Shown: positions 52,521-63,461 of the stretch, one piece after another | How the letters are laid out: every line of letters begins with the position of its first letter | How positions within the stretch are numbered: the stretch's first letter is position 1 | Assembly: GCA_014706295.1 (NCBI GenBank) | Contig: JACSVZ010000007.1 | Location: forward strand, 50,358,975-50,422,974 | Length of the DNA stretch: 64,000 nt | Direction of reading: 5' to 3' | From: Lycocorax pyrrhopterus obiensis | Taxonomy: Eukaryota > Chordata > Aves > Passeriformes > Paradisaeidae | Notes under the pieces: generated by a model | Database searches by the model: none | What the model saw: only the letters and a program-made list of their open reading frames with translations | Told to the model about the DNA's origin: nothing | Position numbers and translations under genes: made by a program

Positions 52521-55500
52521 TTCCTGGCATTTTCTTCTCTAGCCTGTATCCTGTTACTAAGGAATGATTTGTCAGAAGTTCAACTGTTCCAGCTACTTAC
52601 TTCACTTCCCGTTACACCAAAAGAAAGTGAGCTGAAACAACAGTATTTTAGCTGCTTTGAGATCTTTCTTTTCAGGATGCATTTCTGAGTGGTGCTGACC
52701 ATCCTCGGTTCCTTTGGAAGTTAAAATCTGAATTAAGGCAGCTAAGGGTACTGAAATATTTTCGGAAGCTTTTCTCTGCATGCTGATAACTCAAGGTCCC
52801 ATGCAGACACCAGCAACAATGGAAGGCCCCTGCAGCAGCTTCTGCACATCACTAAACAGAGGCTGTCACAGACTGTTTAATTCACCTTTTACTGACTTTT
52901 CAGTGTGATGATGTTTGTTGTATTCACATGCACCATTTATACAGGCAACAAAAAAACCCCAAGAAATTAAGTGTAACATCCAAGCTATATCTGACCTGGT
53001 GACAGTTTCCAGTCACACTTGGCTCGGTTCTGTTCTCACAGAAACATGACAAAATATGAGAATAACTTTTGGTAAAATGAGGTCAGACTTTTTCCTGAGA
53101 ATTTCAGAGCTGAATATGCCAAACAGTTATCATATCACCTTTTTATTCCTCTTCATCTTGCCCCCATTGTGCATCTGCTCCCATCTTCTCTTTTACCTGA
53201 GGCTGCCACAACTGTTATCAAGACTTTTGCCATGCAAATGCCTGACTCCCCATTCAGCCTGACAGAAGTGGGGACCATTGCCAGAGGAATGGCCAGCTGA
53301 TATTTCTGGCCTTCAGCATCTACAGGCAGGAATAATTCTCATTTCTCCACTCTCTCATTTTTCAAGTGGATTATTGGCTTCACTTGAAATGAAAACCTAT
53401 CAGTTTAAAAGCTGTTACACAGGCAGCTGGTGCCTGCTGCAGACAGGAGAAAGTTGCTCTTTTTTAGGCAGGGTTTCAATGGAGAAGTTAGGATCTTGGT
53501 TCAGGTCTCCCAAATCCCTAAGCAGCCTTGAGCCATTCAATCATCCTTACACTCCATTCTTCCATCAGCATTGCTGGTTTTCCAACTTATATCGGCTCCT
53601 TCCTGTTTTGCTGTTTCAAGCTCTGTAAACTGTAGTTAGTAGGGCTTGATTATCACCACACTGTGGTGGTACCAGGATCATTCTTTGGGAACTGTAAATA
53701 ACTGCACCAGAGTTTAAGCTCTCCTTAGCAATCATTATAGTATATGTGAAGGAATCCAACCAAGCTGAACAAAGAGTTTTACATCAAAAGTTCATATCAA
53801 AAACCTTTCCTGCTGTTCCAGAACAGATGAACAGTTATAGCAGGTAAGAAAGCTGATTTGCAAACCATTTCAATAAAGAAAATCAAACTGTTTAAACATG
53901 CTGGTCCAAAAAGATAATTTGGCCCAATCATTAAAGATTCCAGCTATCTTAAGAGGATGATTTTTAATGGCTGAACTGGACCAAGAGACAGAACTCTGGA
54001 GACGTTTGGGATTTTTGATGTTTGTCTACCTTGTAATGTGTGTAATAGTCAAGTGAAGAGTCTTACCTCCAAGTTCATCAACATAGTTGTTTAATCATTC
54101 TGATCAGAGAGGCTCAGTTAGCATTTGTAAATTCTTATGCAGCTCTAGAGAATGTTTACTTTCTCCAGGAAAGTTTGCCTAGACAGTGTGACTGAAGATC
54201 ATGTAAGCTTAAAACATAAACCAACACGCTGTGAGTATCCTGAGCTGAAGGTGCCAATAGACAGATAAGTTTTTTACAGGGTAAAAATTATAGCTATGGA
54301 CTCTTACAGATGTTTTTAAACTAATCCTTCACATTCCTTCAATTCTTGGTCCATTACATCTGTGCAAACTGTGAAATGTTATCAGATTTTCACATACTTT
54401 CTATAAGTTGGGAAGAATGAAGTTGTAAAGAAATAGTAAATTAAATCCCCTTTCTGTATAAAGTTACATCTTCTTCTGTAGACTTTTTCTAACATCTTTA
54501 AGTGCTGGAGCTACTGCAGTGCCTATTCGTTTCACTATTTCTACTAAATACATAGACTTCCAACTTTGAATCTCTCTCCATTACTGAAAAATGTTCCAAA
54601 TATAGCAGTGAAAAACAACAGAAAATAAGAAACTAGATTTACAAAGAGGAGTTGGATTTGCAAAACCAGAATTTTGATCCCATTTTGATGTGACAAGTTT
54701 TGTAAGACTGTTATTTATCATATAAATTTTAGACACAGCTGCAGTTTTTTATTCAGTCTGTGAGTAAATGTGGAATTTGGCAGCTCCTAGAGATTCATAT
54801 CCAAGCAAGGACAAATTCCAAGCTTCTTGTTATTGCTCAAATATTCTTAATTATGGAAAAAATAACTTAAACAAGGAAATGCAGTAGTGTAAGCAAAGAG
54901 GAGGCTTTGGAAAGTCTGTGACGAAGATCTCCTGACATATTGCACTTACCTTCATGAGTCAGTGTGAGATGGGTTGTTTCAAGATTTTCCTCCTGTGATT
55001 TATTAGGATTCCTTACATAATGTGTAATTCAAAAATTACACATTGTATTTCAAGTCTTTGCCAAAAATAAAAATTTTACAAGATATTAAAAAAAGCCCCA
55101 GACATTAAATCTTCAGCCATTTAGAATTTTCTCCATTGTGATGGTGTTAACTGGAACATTTTTCATTTATCAATTTTTGCACTGCTTGCATAACTAACTT
55201 ATTATCTTTTAATTAATAAAAATTTGGAATAAAAGTATTTTTCATGATAGGGAAGTTCATAATAAGGTATCACCATTCAGTGTCCCCTGCCTTTTAATTT
55301 TAACTTACTTATCAAACCAGAATGGACACAATGGAATAAGAATTGAGAGAGATGGTGCAGGTGTTGGTTAAGCAGCCAATGGGAAGAATATTTTCCTACA
55401 AGTAAATAGCATTCCAGTCCCTTGAATATGTCTCTTTTTTTTTTTTTTTAGTTGAAAACCCATATATTTTGCATGGATATACCTAAGAGAGATTTGCATT

Positions 55501-58440
55501 TAAAGTCTGAGATGCAATAGATATTATCTTTTTCTAATATTCCTGTAATCAGAGGACAATCAAAATGAAAAAGATAAAAATAATTTATAAACAATCACTC
55601 TCAGGCTTCATGGCACCAGCAAGTAATCAAAAAAAAGAAGCTTATGGGGGTGTAAGCCTGAGAAAATACAGGAGTCATCATGCACTACTGAGAAGTAATA
55701 TTCAGAGATTCATGCCCTGGACACCTATAGTGGGGTGCAAAAAGCAATTCTTTTCAAAAACAATGGAAGTGGGGTTTAGCGAGGTTCATGTTTCAGCAGC
55801 CATTCCCCCTGTCTGTACTGCTTTACCCCCTGCTCCTTGGCGTGGTTTCCCGTCAAGGCTAGCAGGAAAAGAAGCTCCCACCACAACAAAAACCTACTTC
55901 TAAGTTTCTCCCTGTGTGCATTGGCACTGAGAAGGCAATTCAGACCTGTTAATGAAGTTATTATTGTTACAGAGATGGCTATTCACACAAAGGAACTTTT
56001 AATTGCCAAGGACAATTTGAAAGCTTTCGTTAGATGTCACAGGATGACAAGAGTCATGACATACGGCTTGTATTATTTCACAACGAGAATGAAATACTTC
56101 ACATGACTTGAAAATTGCTACAGCTGACATGTGGGGAAGTTAAAAAAAAAAATCCTGGGGCTTTCTTCCAAAATGTAACATCACACACATGGTGCATGGC
56201 CAACAAAACACTCAGGACTGCCCTCAGTCACTCAGTTGTGTCTCAGGATGCATCTTTGATTTCTCTCAGTAACCGCTCTACTGCTGTTTATCAACTGTTT
56301 CTGAATTTGAAACTTTGCCTGAATTGCCAGGAAGGACAGGGAGAAGGTATGCCTATCTTTTTAAATGTATTTTCTTTATTAAAATAATTTCTATATTTTG
56401 CCTGAAAAATAATCTTTTGTGCTCTCAGTTCTGATCTGTGCAGTCTAGTAAGATTTTCCCTTTCTTTTTCACCTTGAAAGTAATTCTAAAAGTCAGTATT
56501 AGTTTATGTGTAAAGCCATGATACATTTTACCTAATTGCTCTAACTTGCTAATGAGTATTAATAGTAAATATGGTGATGGATGCACTGTGCATGGAAATT
56601 CATCAGAAATCAATTCAAAGTAAGAAAAATACGTCATATTTGTATAAAAGATGACTGGAATGGGTTAAGTACAGAAATTGAAAACCGTTCATGTAGTTAA
56701 CTGTCCATTAGCACCAAATTCTTAAAAATACTTACAGAAATTACTGAAAATAAAGTGCATTTTCTGTCAAGAGAACAGTTGGAGCTCTAGATTTATACAA
56801 GGCTTGTGGCTTGTGGTAGTGCTCGGGCAATGACTAGTAGACTCTGAAGAAATTTTTGAAATTAAAAACTCTGTAGAATCCTCTGGTACCATTGCTAGCT
56901 GAACAAGAATTCAGATTTAGCTGAGACTAACCTCTAAGTTGCAATGAAAAATAAAGCTTCCTGGTGTTCTTAGCTGAGGCCATCATGAATGAATTTGTGG
57001 CTCCAGGTGAGAGATCACATCTGAAGTGTGCAGAGTGACTGGCATAAGCTGATAGCAAGAAGTTGCCAGGAAAAGGGCAAGCAAGGACAATAAGCACTTC
57101 TTTTTCTTCTATATTTAGTAAAATAAATAATTCTGTTTAAGCTTAACTGTTATCTTTCTTCTACATTATTTTTGAAAGATGAAATTACGGATTTTCTGCC
57201 ATTGCTCTCTCATGCCTTAGCCATCCTCCTGCTGTAACAGCGTTAGATTTCTGCTGTCTCATGAAAAGCCTCTTTGATGCTAATCAGCCATTTATTTGCT
57301 ATATATTTTATCTGTAGTTTTAGATCCTCTCAAGTTATCTTAGTTTGCATGAGACATCTGTGAACTAGGTAACATTCAGATTGTTCTGAGGGAAATCCAG
57401 GGAGCTGTGTTGAGTTGTAGCTCAGTTCCCCGTCAAGACTGCCAGCTTGAGCAAGTTTATGCACTCAGACACAACTTTGCTGCTCACCGTGTTCTGCAGT
57501 GATGAAAAATGTTCTGTGCATTAGTATCAGATAGCCTGATGTGGAGTATTAATACTTAACTTGTTCGTAGAGGCATCCCAGAAGTGTTGCAAGCTGCTCA
57601 TATAGAGACGTCACTGAGGTTGTACCTATATGTAAAAGAGATGAATGATCGTCCTAAATTCTCTCTTCAGAAACTCCATCCTTAGCTGTCTCCTTGGTGT
57701 AAAGTACAGAAGCTGAAAGAGGCAGAGTTAAATAGCTGCAGCAGAAAGCTGACATTTAGAATGACTGATTGCAAAATATTGATTTTTTTCAAATACATTC
57801 TTTTTTACGATTGACATGCTCCACTTGCATATGAAATACTGAAATGTCAGATGGCAGCACAGGCTCAATAATAACTTGCCTATCATAATGATTTGGGCTC
57901 TGAATGCCTGTAAAAACCATGATCCAAGCACTAGCATCAAGCATGGCAGCATCAGAAGAATGAAGCAGGAGGCAGCCCTGACCGTGGATCTCTGACAGAA
58001 AATCCAATGGATTTTCATGGGAGGATAAGGTCTTACTCATGTTCTTACTCCTGCACAATCTCACATGGAGTTACCAGAAAGAAAGGTGTTGCCAATGCTG
58101 TGATGGACTAAACACTGTGGAGGCTGCACAGCCTCTCTCCGGCTGAACTCAAATGAAATTTTTGAACTGGAGAAGAATGCTGTAAATTTAGAGCTGCAGA
58201 GGCCTTCCCTCCAGGCAAGATTTTTAGTGTAATATTTTGGAGGAGTCTATGTTTTATTATTCCAACTGCTGACATTTGAAGGCAATAAACTGTCTAATCT
58301 AACAGCAATTTTGAACTCGAAGTTCAGGGTGGGAGGAAATGAGAAGGAACAAAAGAATGCAAAGTTCAGGCAGCAAGTGGTTCATACAGAGAGTGAGCAG
58401 CTTTCCCAGTTCTGGGAAACAGCCAGGATCCTGCTTCAGC
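52521..58440. other. intergenic between BDKRB2 and BDKRB1
   Basis: No coding exon recognised. A T-run (about 55434-55450) and short ORFs (up to 116 codons) occur. Non-coding first exons of BDKRB1 may lie in the 3' part, but none can be defined from sequence alone. Confidence 0.45.
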
Positions 58441-58445
58441 AGGAT

Positions 58446-58515
58446 TACAGAATATAATAATATATTAATGTATATATAATATAGTATATAATACAGTAAT
58501 ATAATAATGTACATA
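58446..58515. repeat. AT-rich simple repeat
   Basis: A run of ta/taa/ata motifs (aatataataatatattaatg and onward) ends about 35 bp before the BDKRB1-proximal LTR. Confidence 0.8.
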
Positions 58516-58544
58516 GCATGGTAAATAAGAGTAAGAAAAAGGGC

Positions 58545-58990
58545 AGGGTGATGCCTTAAGAGGCCTCCTAGACACAGAGACTAGACAGAATAAGGGAATA
58601 AAGGTAGGTATTTATTTGAAAGGCTTTCAAAGGTGCACCCTGGGGAGCCAGAGGCTATTGCCAAGAGGGACCCCAAGATGGACGACAGGTCACGAGTTCT
58701 TCACACTTTTATAGGTTTGGTTCATTTGTATATCAGGGTTAATTCTCCAATTAAAGCTTCAGTTTAATGATGTAGTTCCCCTCAGCTACCCCCCTTTAGA
58801 GACTCTTTGTTTTATACTTTTTGGGCCTAGGATGGTCTAGGTGTCCTTGAAGAGCAGGCCTGGAGAGGCTTTGCTATGTCTAACTAGCATGAGAGAGCAG
58901 GAATTAACAGGCCACAAGAAACCTCAGAGCCACACACTAAGCAGCACAGAATTTGAAAAATATAAAAGTTAAAACCTAAGGCATCAAGGG
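58545..58990 (-). mobile_element. solo LTR upstream of BDKRB1
   Basis: The element at 58549-58986 (438 bp) has perfect 10-bp terminal inverted repeats (TGATGCCTTA / TAAGGCATCA) and is flanked by the 4-bp direct repeat AGGG (58545-58548, 58987-58990). Its promoter faces the minus strand: the complement reads CCTATAAAAGTG (58703-58714) and, about 95 bp further, AATAAA (58611-58616). It resembles an LTR type common in passerines (from memory). A 4-bp duplication fits a gamma/class-I-like integrase. No internal genes are present. It ends about 425 bp before the BDKRB1 start codon, in sequence that in other vertebrates would be promoter or intron. Confidence 0.85.
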
Positions 58991-59340
58991 AAGGATGAAA
59001 AGCCGGCTTTGTGTCGCCAGCGTGTCTCCAGCTACTCTCAGGGAGATGGAATTCTCCCATATCTGTGTCTGTCATCAGTCTGGAGGAGACATACAGAGCT
59101 ACTTACTCTAATTTGTCGCTTTCCTTCCTCTGTGCCACTTTAGACAATGGAGGCAAGGAGAGGAAACTTCGTAGGATGTAGAGGAAGTTCTATCCTTGCT
59201 AATACTGGGAATATTTCTCACCCTTGCACATATCAAATATGGAATTATCTTGCCTATATTAATCAGTAAGGACTAATAAAGAATTTGCAGCAGTTAAATG
59301 TTTATTATACCACTCACAAGAGGCAACTTTTGCATTTTTA
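58991..59340. other. BDKRB1 proximal upstream sequence
   Basis: 350 bp between the LTR and the acceptor region. No TATA box at a useful distance, no clear NF-kB site and no coding exon is evident. It may be intron or 5' flank. Confidence 0.4.
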
Positions 59341-59397
59341 TGCTACCTTTTTGCAGTCATTTTCTCTCATTTCGAAGACATCTTCTGTTCACTTCAG
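59341..59397 (+). other. BDKRB1: candidate splice acceptors before BDKRB1 coding exon
   Basis: Two pyrimidine tracts ending in AG precede the start codon: one ending at 59356 (ctacctttttgcag) and one at 59397 (cttctgttcacttcag). Mammalian B1 has non-coding first exons and one coding exon, so one of these is the likely boundary. Either choice makes the ATG at 59412 the first in the exon. Confidence 0.55.
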
Positions 59398-59411
59398 AGT
59401 TTTTTTTAAAA

Positions 59412-60497
59412 ATGACTGAAACTCCTCTACTGGATATTCCCTCCTCAAACCAGAGTGAAAACCAGAGCAACTCAACTGTTTGCCCAGAGTTGGACGACTG
59501 GTGGGACATCGTGTACTATGTAGTTCCCAAGTACATCAACACTGTCTGTGTCATTGGTATTCTTGGAAATGTATTTGTTCTCTTCATTTATTCACTGCAC
59601 AAGGGCCGCCTGAAGACAGCTGAAATCTACCTTATGAACCTAGCTGTTGCTGATCTTATCTTCCTCATGTGGCTCCCTTTCTGGGCAGAGAACATCAATA
59701 ACGAGTTTAACTGGCCGTTTGGCAGTTTCCTGTGCCGCAGCATCAGCGCGTCCATCACCTTGAACACGTACACCAGCATCTACTTGCTCGTGGCCGTCAG
59801 CGTGGATCGCTATTTGACTTTTGTCCATACCTTGAACCACAGAGAGATATGGAGCAAAACTATGACCAGAAGGATCTGCTTGCTCATCTGGTTCTTTTGC
59901 ATCCTTCTCAGCATCCCAGCTTTCACGTTCCGGACTGTGAAAGACTTTCCCCAGTGGAATATTTCAGCGTGCATTTTGGATTTCCCCACCCCATCGTGGG
60001 GAACAGCTGAAAGCCTGGTACGCAACATAGTGGGGTTTCTGTTGCCATCCACAGCAATCATCTTCCTCAATTTCTCCACCATTAGGTCCCTACAAAAAAC
60101 AGCAAGAGAACGAAGAGCACTCAGAGCAAAGGGTTGCAAGAGGCACAAAGACACAAAGGCAACAAGGCTGATCCTCACCGTGGTACTGATGTTTCTTTTC
60201 TGCTGGACTCCTCACCATTTTTTTATATTCCTTGATACATTACACCACACAGAAGTGATCAAAGGCTGCTTCTGGGAGGAACTGATCAACTTTGGGGAGC
60301 AGTTTGCTTATACACTGGCTACCACCAACAGCTGCATTAACCCCGTGATTTATGTCTTTGTTGGGAAATACTTCAGGCAAAAGGCTTTAGAAGTTTTTTC
60401 ACAGTTTATTCCCTGTGGATTTCCTTTGAGATGGGTATCTTTCAAAGAAATGTCTTCGAATTTCAAAATGTTTCCAGTCAGGAGTAGTTTAACATAA
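59412..60497 (+). CDS. BDKRB1: B1 bradykinin (kinin) receptor, coding exon
   Basis: This exon encodes a 361-residue class-A GPCR (human B1 has 353). In mammals B1 is the inflammation-inducible receptor for des-Arg kinins and couples to Gq/Gi at the plasma membrane; whether the bird protein keeps that ligand preference cannot be read here. Seen: TM segments at roughly 37-60, 69-92, 105-130, 153-173, 203-225, 249-273 and 291-317; Asn53, Asp81, D132-R133-Y134, C108 with C187, CWTP at 264-267 and NPVIY at 310-314. N-terminal sequons lie at N13, N17 and N20, with another in ECL2 at N183. WAEN-x(4)-FNWPFG after TM2, GCFWE before TM7 and PVIYVFVG are B1-like. The tail is short and lacks the B2 MENS block. 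The ATG chosen aligns with the usual B1 N-terminus. The frame is open for 38 more codons upstream (from 59298), but these contain two splice acceptors and are probably intron or 5' UTR. It lies 8.65 kb downstream of BDKRB2 on the same strand. Confidence 0.95.
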   Translation: MTETPLLDIPSSNQSENQSNSTVCPELDDWWDIVYYVVPKYINTVCVIGILGNVFVLFIYSLHKGRLKTAEIYLMNLAVADLIFLMWLPFWAENINNEFNWPFGSFLCRSISASITLNTYTSIYLLVAVSVDRYLTFVHTLNHREIWSKTMTRRICLLIWFFCILLSIPAFTFRTVKDFPQWNISACILDFPTPSWGTAESLVRNIVGFLLPSTAIIFLNFSTIRSLQKTARERRALRAKGCKRHKDTKATRLILTVVLMFLFCWTPHHFFIFLDTLHHTEVIKGCFWEELINFGEQFAYTLATTNSCINPVIYVFVGKYFRQKALEVFSQFIPCGFPLRWVSFKEMSSNFKMFPVRSSLT

Positions 60498-61330
60498 TGG
60501 TTCTCGGTTCCATCTTCATTTTGATATTACAACTTATTATATGCCATTGCAAATGGCATTAAAAATTAATGTGAAATGCATTGATCTGGCCTTCACAGAC
60601 TAAGCTAATTATCTATTAAAGTAAATCACTTGACTGATTGCTTATTTGTTCTCAGGTTTGCTTTTCTATTTCTGTGTTATCCATCCAAATGCCTAACATG
60701 TGATACCAGAATTTTATAGCAAATGATCTAACCTGTCTTACCTATTAACAGTGGCTTGAAAGAAAAACTTTTTTATAAATACCAGAAATCTGGTTTCTTT
60801 GCAGAAAGCCATTAGCCACCTGAATATTTTGCTGCATTGTATCTGTGATGACAGCTACTATACCACCTATAACACTATTCATAAAATTGCAACAGGTATT
60901 ACAGAGCAAATACGAGCTTAATCTTCGGCTGATAGATGCATTTGAGCAGGTATAGAATAACTTTGGTTATTTTGAACAAGATTTTAACTGGTTTGCATTT
61001 GCACAGTAAGATATTGAGAATTTTAAATTTTTTTGTGCATTTCAATTATATGCAGTGCATACCTATTGTACAAGATGATGTAACACAAAGAAAGTGTATA
61101 TAAATTGTAAAAAAAGCACGATAATGCAGTAGCCTCCTCAAAACCTGACTTTTGTTGATCCAGTAAAATATTATAAAATTGCTCATCAAGTACTGTAAAG
61201 ATTCTTTTTATTTTTTATATGTGAAAATATCCATGATGGCCATTGACACTATATTATTTTGAGGCAAATCCTTAGATATATATTTATATTTTTATGAATC
61301 AAAATTAATAAACTGAATAACATCTAATTT
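60498..61330 (+). other. BDKRB1: BDKRB1 3' UTR
   Basis: AT-rich non-coding sequence follows the TAA stop. An AATAAA at 61307-61312 gives a 3' UTR of about 0.83 kb. T-rich and AT-rich runs around 61020-61070 and 61200-61300 are compatible with an unstable message, but no clustered canonical AU-rich element is evident. The end is inferred. Confidence 0.45.
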
Positions 61331-62154
61331 TACTTCAGAGTCTTGTTATATCTTATATTTGCTTTTATATTTTGTTTCTTTTCCCCTGTTCCTTTAGGGA
61401 GGAGCAAATATATAGTTCTGTGATTAAAAATCCTTGTTGCTACCAGAATACAAACTCTGGAAGTAGAAGAAAACTTCTTTTCTGTCACAGCCACAATGGC
61501 AGAGTAAATGTGAGGCAACTGATATCTGTTTCCACAACTCTAAAATTATGTGTATGTACAGACATGGAAGAAGATAGTGCAGCCTGTTCAGCCAGAAAGA
61601 TATTGATGCAGAAGGGAGCATGCATACACACCATTTATATAAAAATTCATTTAACTACTCGTTGTAAAGCCTGTTCAGTCTTGTACTCACTGTAACAGCA
61701 CTGCATTTTCTGTGGTTCTTTTTAGTGTTTCCATTTGGAATATGTAATTAATCTCTTATTTAATTATAGAAATCTGTCTGTTCAACTTTATTGCAATAAG
61801 ATTAGTGTTAACTTTTAATGGTTCTCTCAAACTTTTTGAATCTGAGCAGTGGAAGCCTTTTGAAGACTTAAAAGCCTATCTTCCTGCAATGATGGTTTAA
61901 GAATTAAGGGTGGATTAAGGGATCAGAGAGAAAGAATCTCTCATAGATTTACTACTTCCACTCCTTCTGTGACAGATGTTTTTAAAATAAATATCAGGCT
62001 TAGACACCAGTAGTAACAACAGCATGTGAAGTCCTCTGACTCATCTGAAATCAAATTCCTAATTCCCATCTATTGTAAACTGTTGAAAACTGCATCTATT
62101 TAATACATCCTCAGCTGAATCTTTAATTCAAAAAACTTCCAAGCAGAGATATTT
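61331..62154. other. intergenic downstream of BDKRB1
   Basis: No gene recognised. In other vertebrates the next gene is ATG2B, oriented toward BDKRB1, but no ATG2B coding exon is seen before the window ends. Confidence 0.5.
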
Positions 62155-62328
62155 TCTGGGAAAAGGAAAAGGAAAAGGAAAAGGAAAAGGAAAAGGAAAA
62201 GGAAAAGGAAAAGGAAAAGGAAAAGGGAAAAAAAAAAGAAAAGAAAAGAAAAGAAAAGAAAAGAAAAGAAAAGAAAAGAAAAGAAAAGAAAAGAAAAGAA
62301 AAGAAAAGAAAAGAAAAGAAAAGAAAAG

Positions 62329-62359
<31 letters not shown>

Positions 62360-62470
62360 GAAAAGAAAAGAAAAGAAAAGAAAAGAAAAGAAAAGAAAAG
62401 AAAAGAAAAGAAAAGAAAAGAAAAGAAAAGAAAAGAAAAGAAAAGAAAAGAAAAGAGAAAAGAAAAGAGA
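62155..62470. repeat. polypurine microsatellite (AAAAGG)n then (AAAAG)n
   Basis: About 70 bp of nearly perfect AAAAGG hexamers (from 62160 to 62226) passes through a short A-rich junction into about 225 bp of AAAAG pentamers to about 62465, with one interruption near 62350. The + strand is almost wholly purine. Long minus-strand ORFs of Phe/Leu/Ser repeats across it are artefacts. Confidence 0.97.
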
Positions 62471-63208
62471 AAGCAGAACAGAAGTTCTGTCTTCCCACTA
62501 CAGATAAGGACCTTAAAAGGGAAAAATATCTTGTCTCGTCTGACTAACACTTGTCCATGTTATGCAATGTACACTAATAAAGGAAAAAACACTTATTGAG
62601 TGCAGTGGCATATTTAAGCTATGAGATAATAGATTGAAAATCAGTATGAAATCTGAATTTAATGGAAAACCTCCTTGACACTTTACCATGCCTTTATTAT
62701 GCCTCCCCTGATAGGGGAGAATTCTTCAACTCTTACTTGGGCTTTGCAGACGAACGGGACTTTTCCACGCTTTTGCTCTCAGATAGTTGTTTATCAAGTC
62801 TTATCAGAAAAAGGAGCCAAGGCACAAGATGACTCCCCTTAGGAAGCATTATCAAGATAAGACCGTTCTTTTAAAGGTAAATTACTCAATGAAAGCCCGA
62901 AATGAAAGATATTTTTACTTTTCTACCAATGTTCAATAAATCTTTCTGTCACATGAAAAGAACTGTGGCATTTTTCACCCAATTCTCTCAATCCACTTTT
63001 GCCACAGAAAATGGAGTTGTTGAAGACGAAGGAGAAGGTCTGGAGAACAACAACAATCTTCCATTTTGAAGTTTTTGTTTCTTATCTATTTTGCTATAGT
63101 AACAAACCCAACACCTCTAAATTTTCACCCTGTGACAATCTTATATAATATTCTATCACCTAATTCACATTAGTGTAGATTCTGCTTCTTCTCAGAGGGT
63201 AGGTAATT
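62471..63208. other. intergenic, no gene seen
   Basis: AT-rich sequence between the microsatellite and the short LTR, with no coding exon or RNA gene recognised. Confidence 0.5.
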
Positions 63209-63461
63209 AACATGTGATGGGGCTCTGCTCTCCTGGAGATGGATGAACACCTGCCTGCCTGTGGGAAGCAGTGAATTAATTCCTTGTTTTGCTTTGTTTG
63301 TGTGTGTGGCTTTTGCTTTCCCTATTAAACTGTCTTTATTTCAACACACGGCGTTTTCCAGCTTTGACCCTTCCTATTCTCTCCCAGATCCCTCTGGTGG
63401 GGGAATGATCAAGTGGCTGAGTGGGGCTTAGCAGCTGGCTGGGGTTAAATCTTTACAAACA
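63209..63461 (+). mobile_element. short solo LTR, passerine ERV type
   Basis: The stretch 63213-63457 runs from TGTGATGGGG to ...TTTACA with AACA on both sides (63209-63212, 63458-63461). The U3/R/U5 pattern is recognisable: gaattaattccttgttttgc, tttccctattaaactgtctt (poly(A)-type ATTAAA), then gctggctggggttaaatc near the end, as in a common passerine LTR (from memory). At 245 bp it may be complete or a shortened copy. Confidence 0.7.

Noticed and set aside
62100..62550. Two long minus-strand ORFs of 132 and 140 codons
   Set aside because: They are the microsatellite read as Phe/Leu/Ser repeats, with no gene-like flanks.
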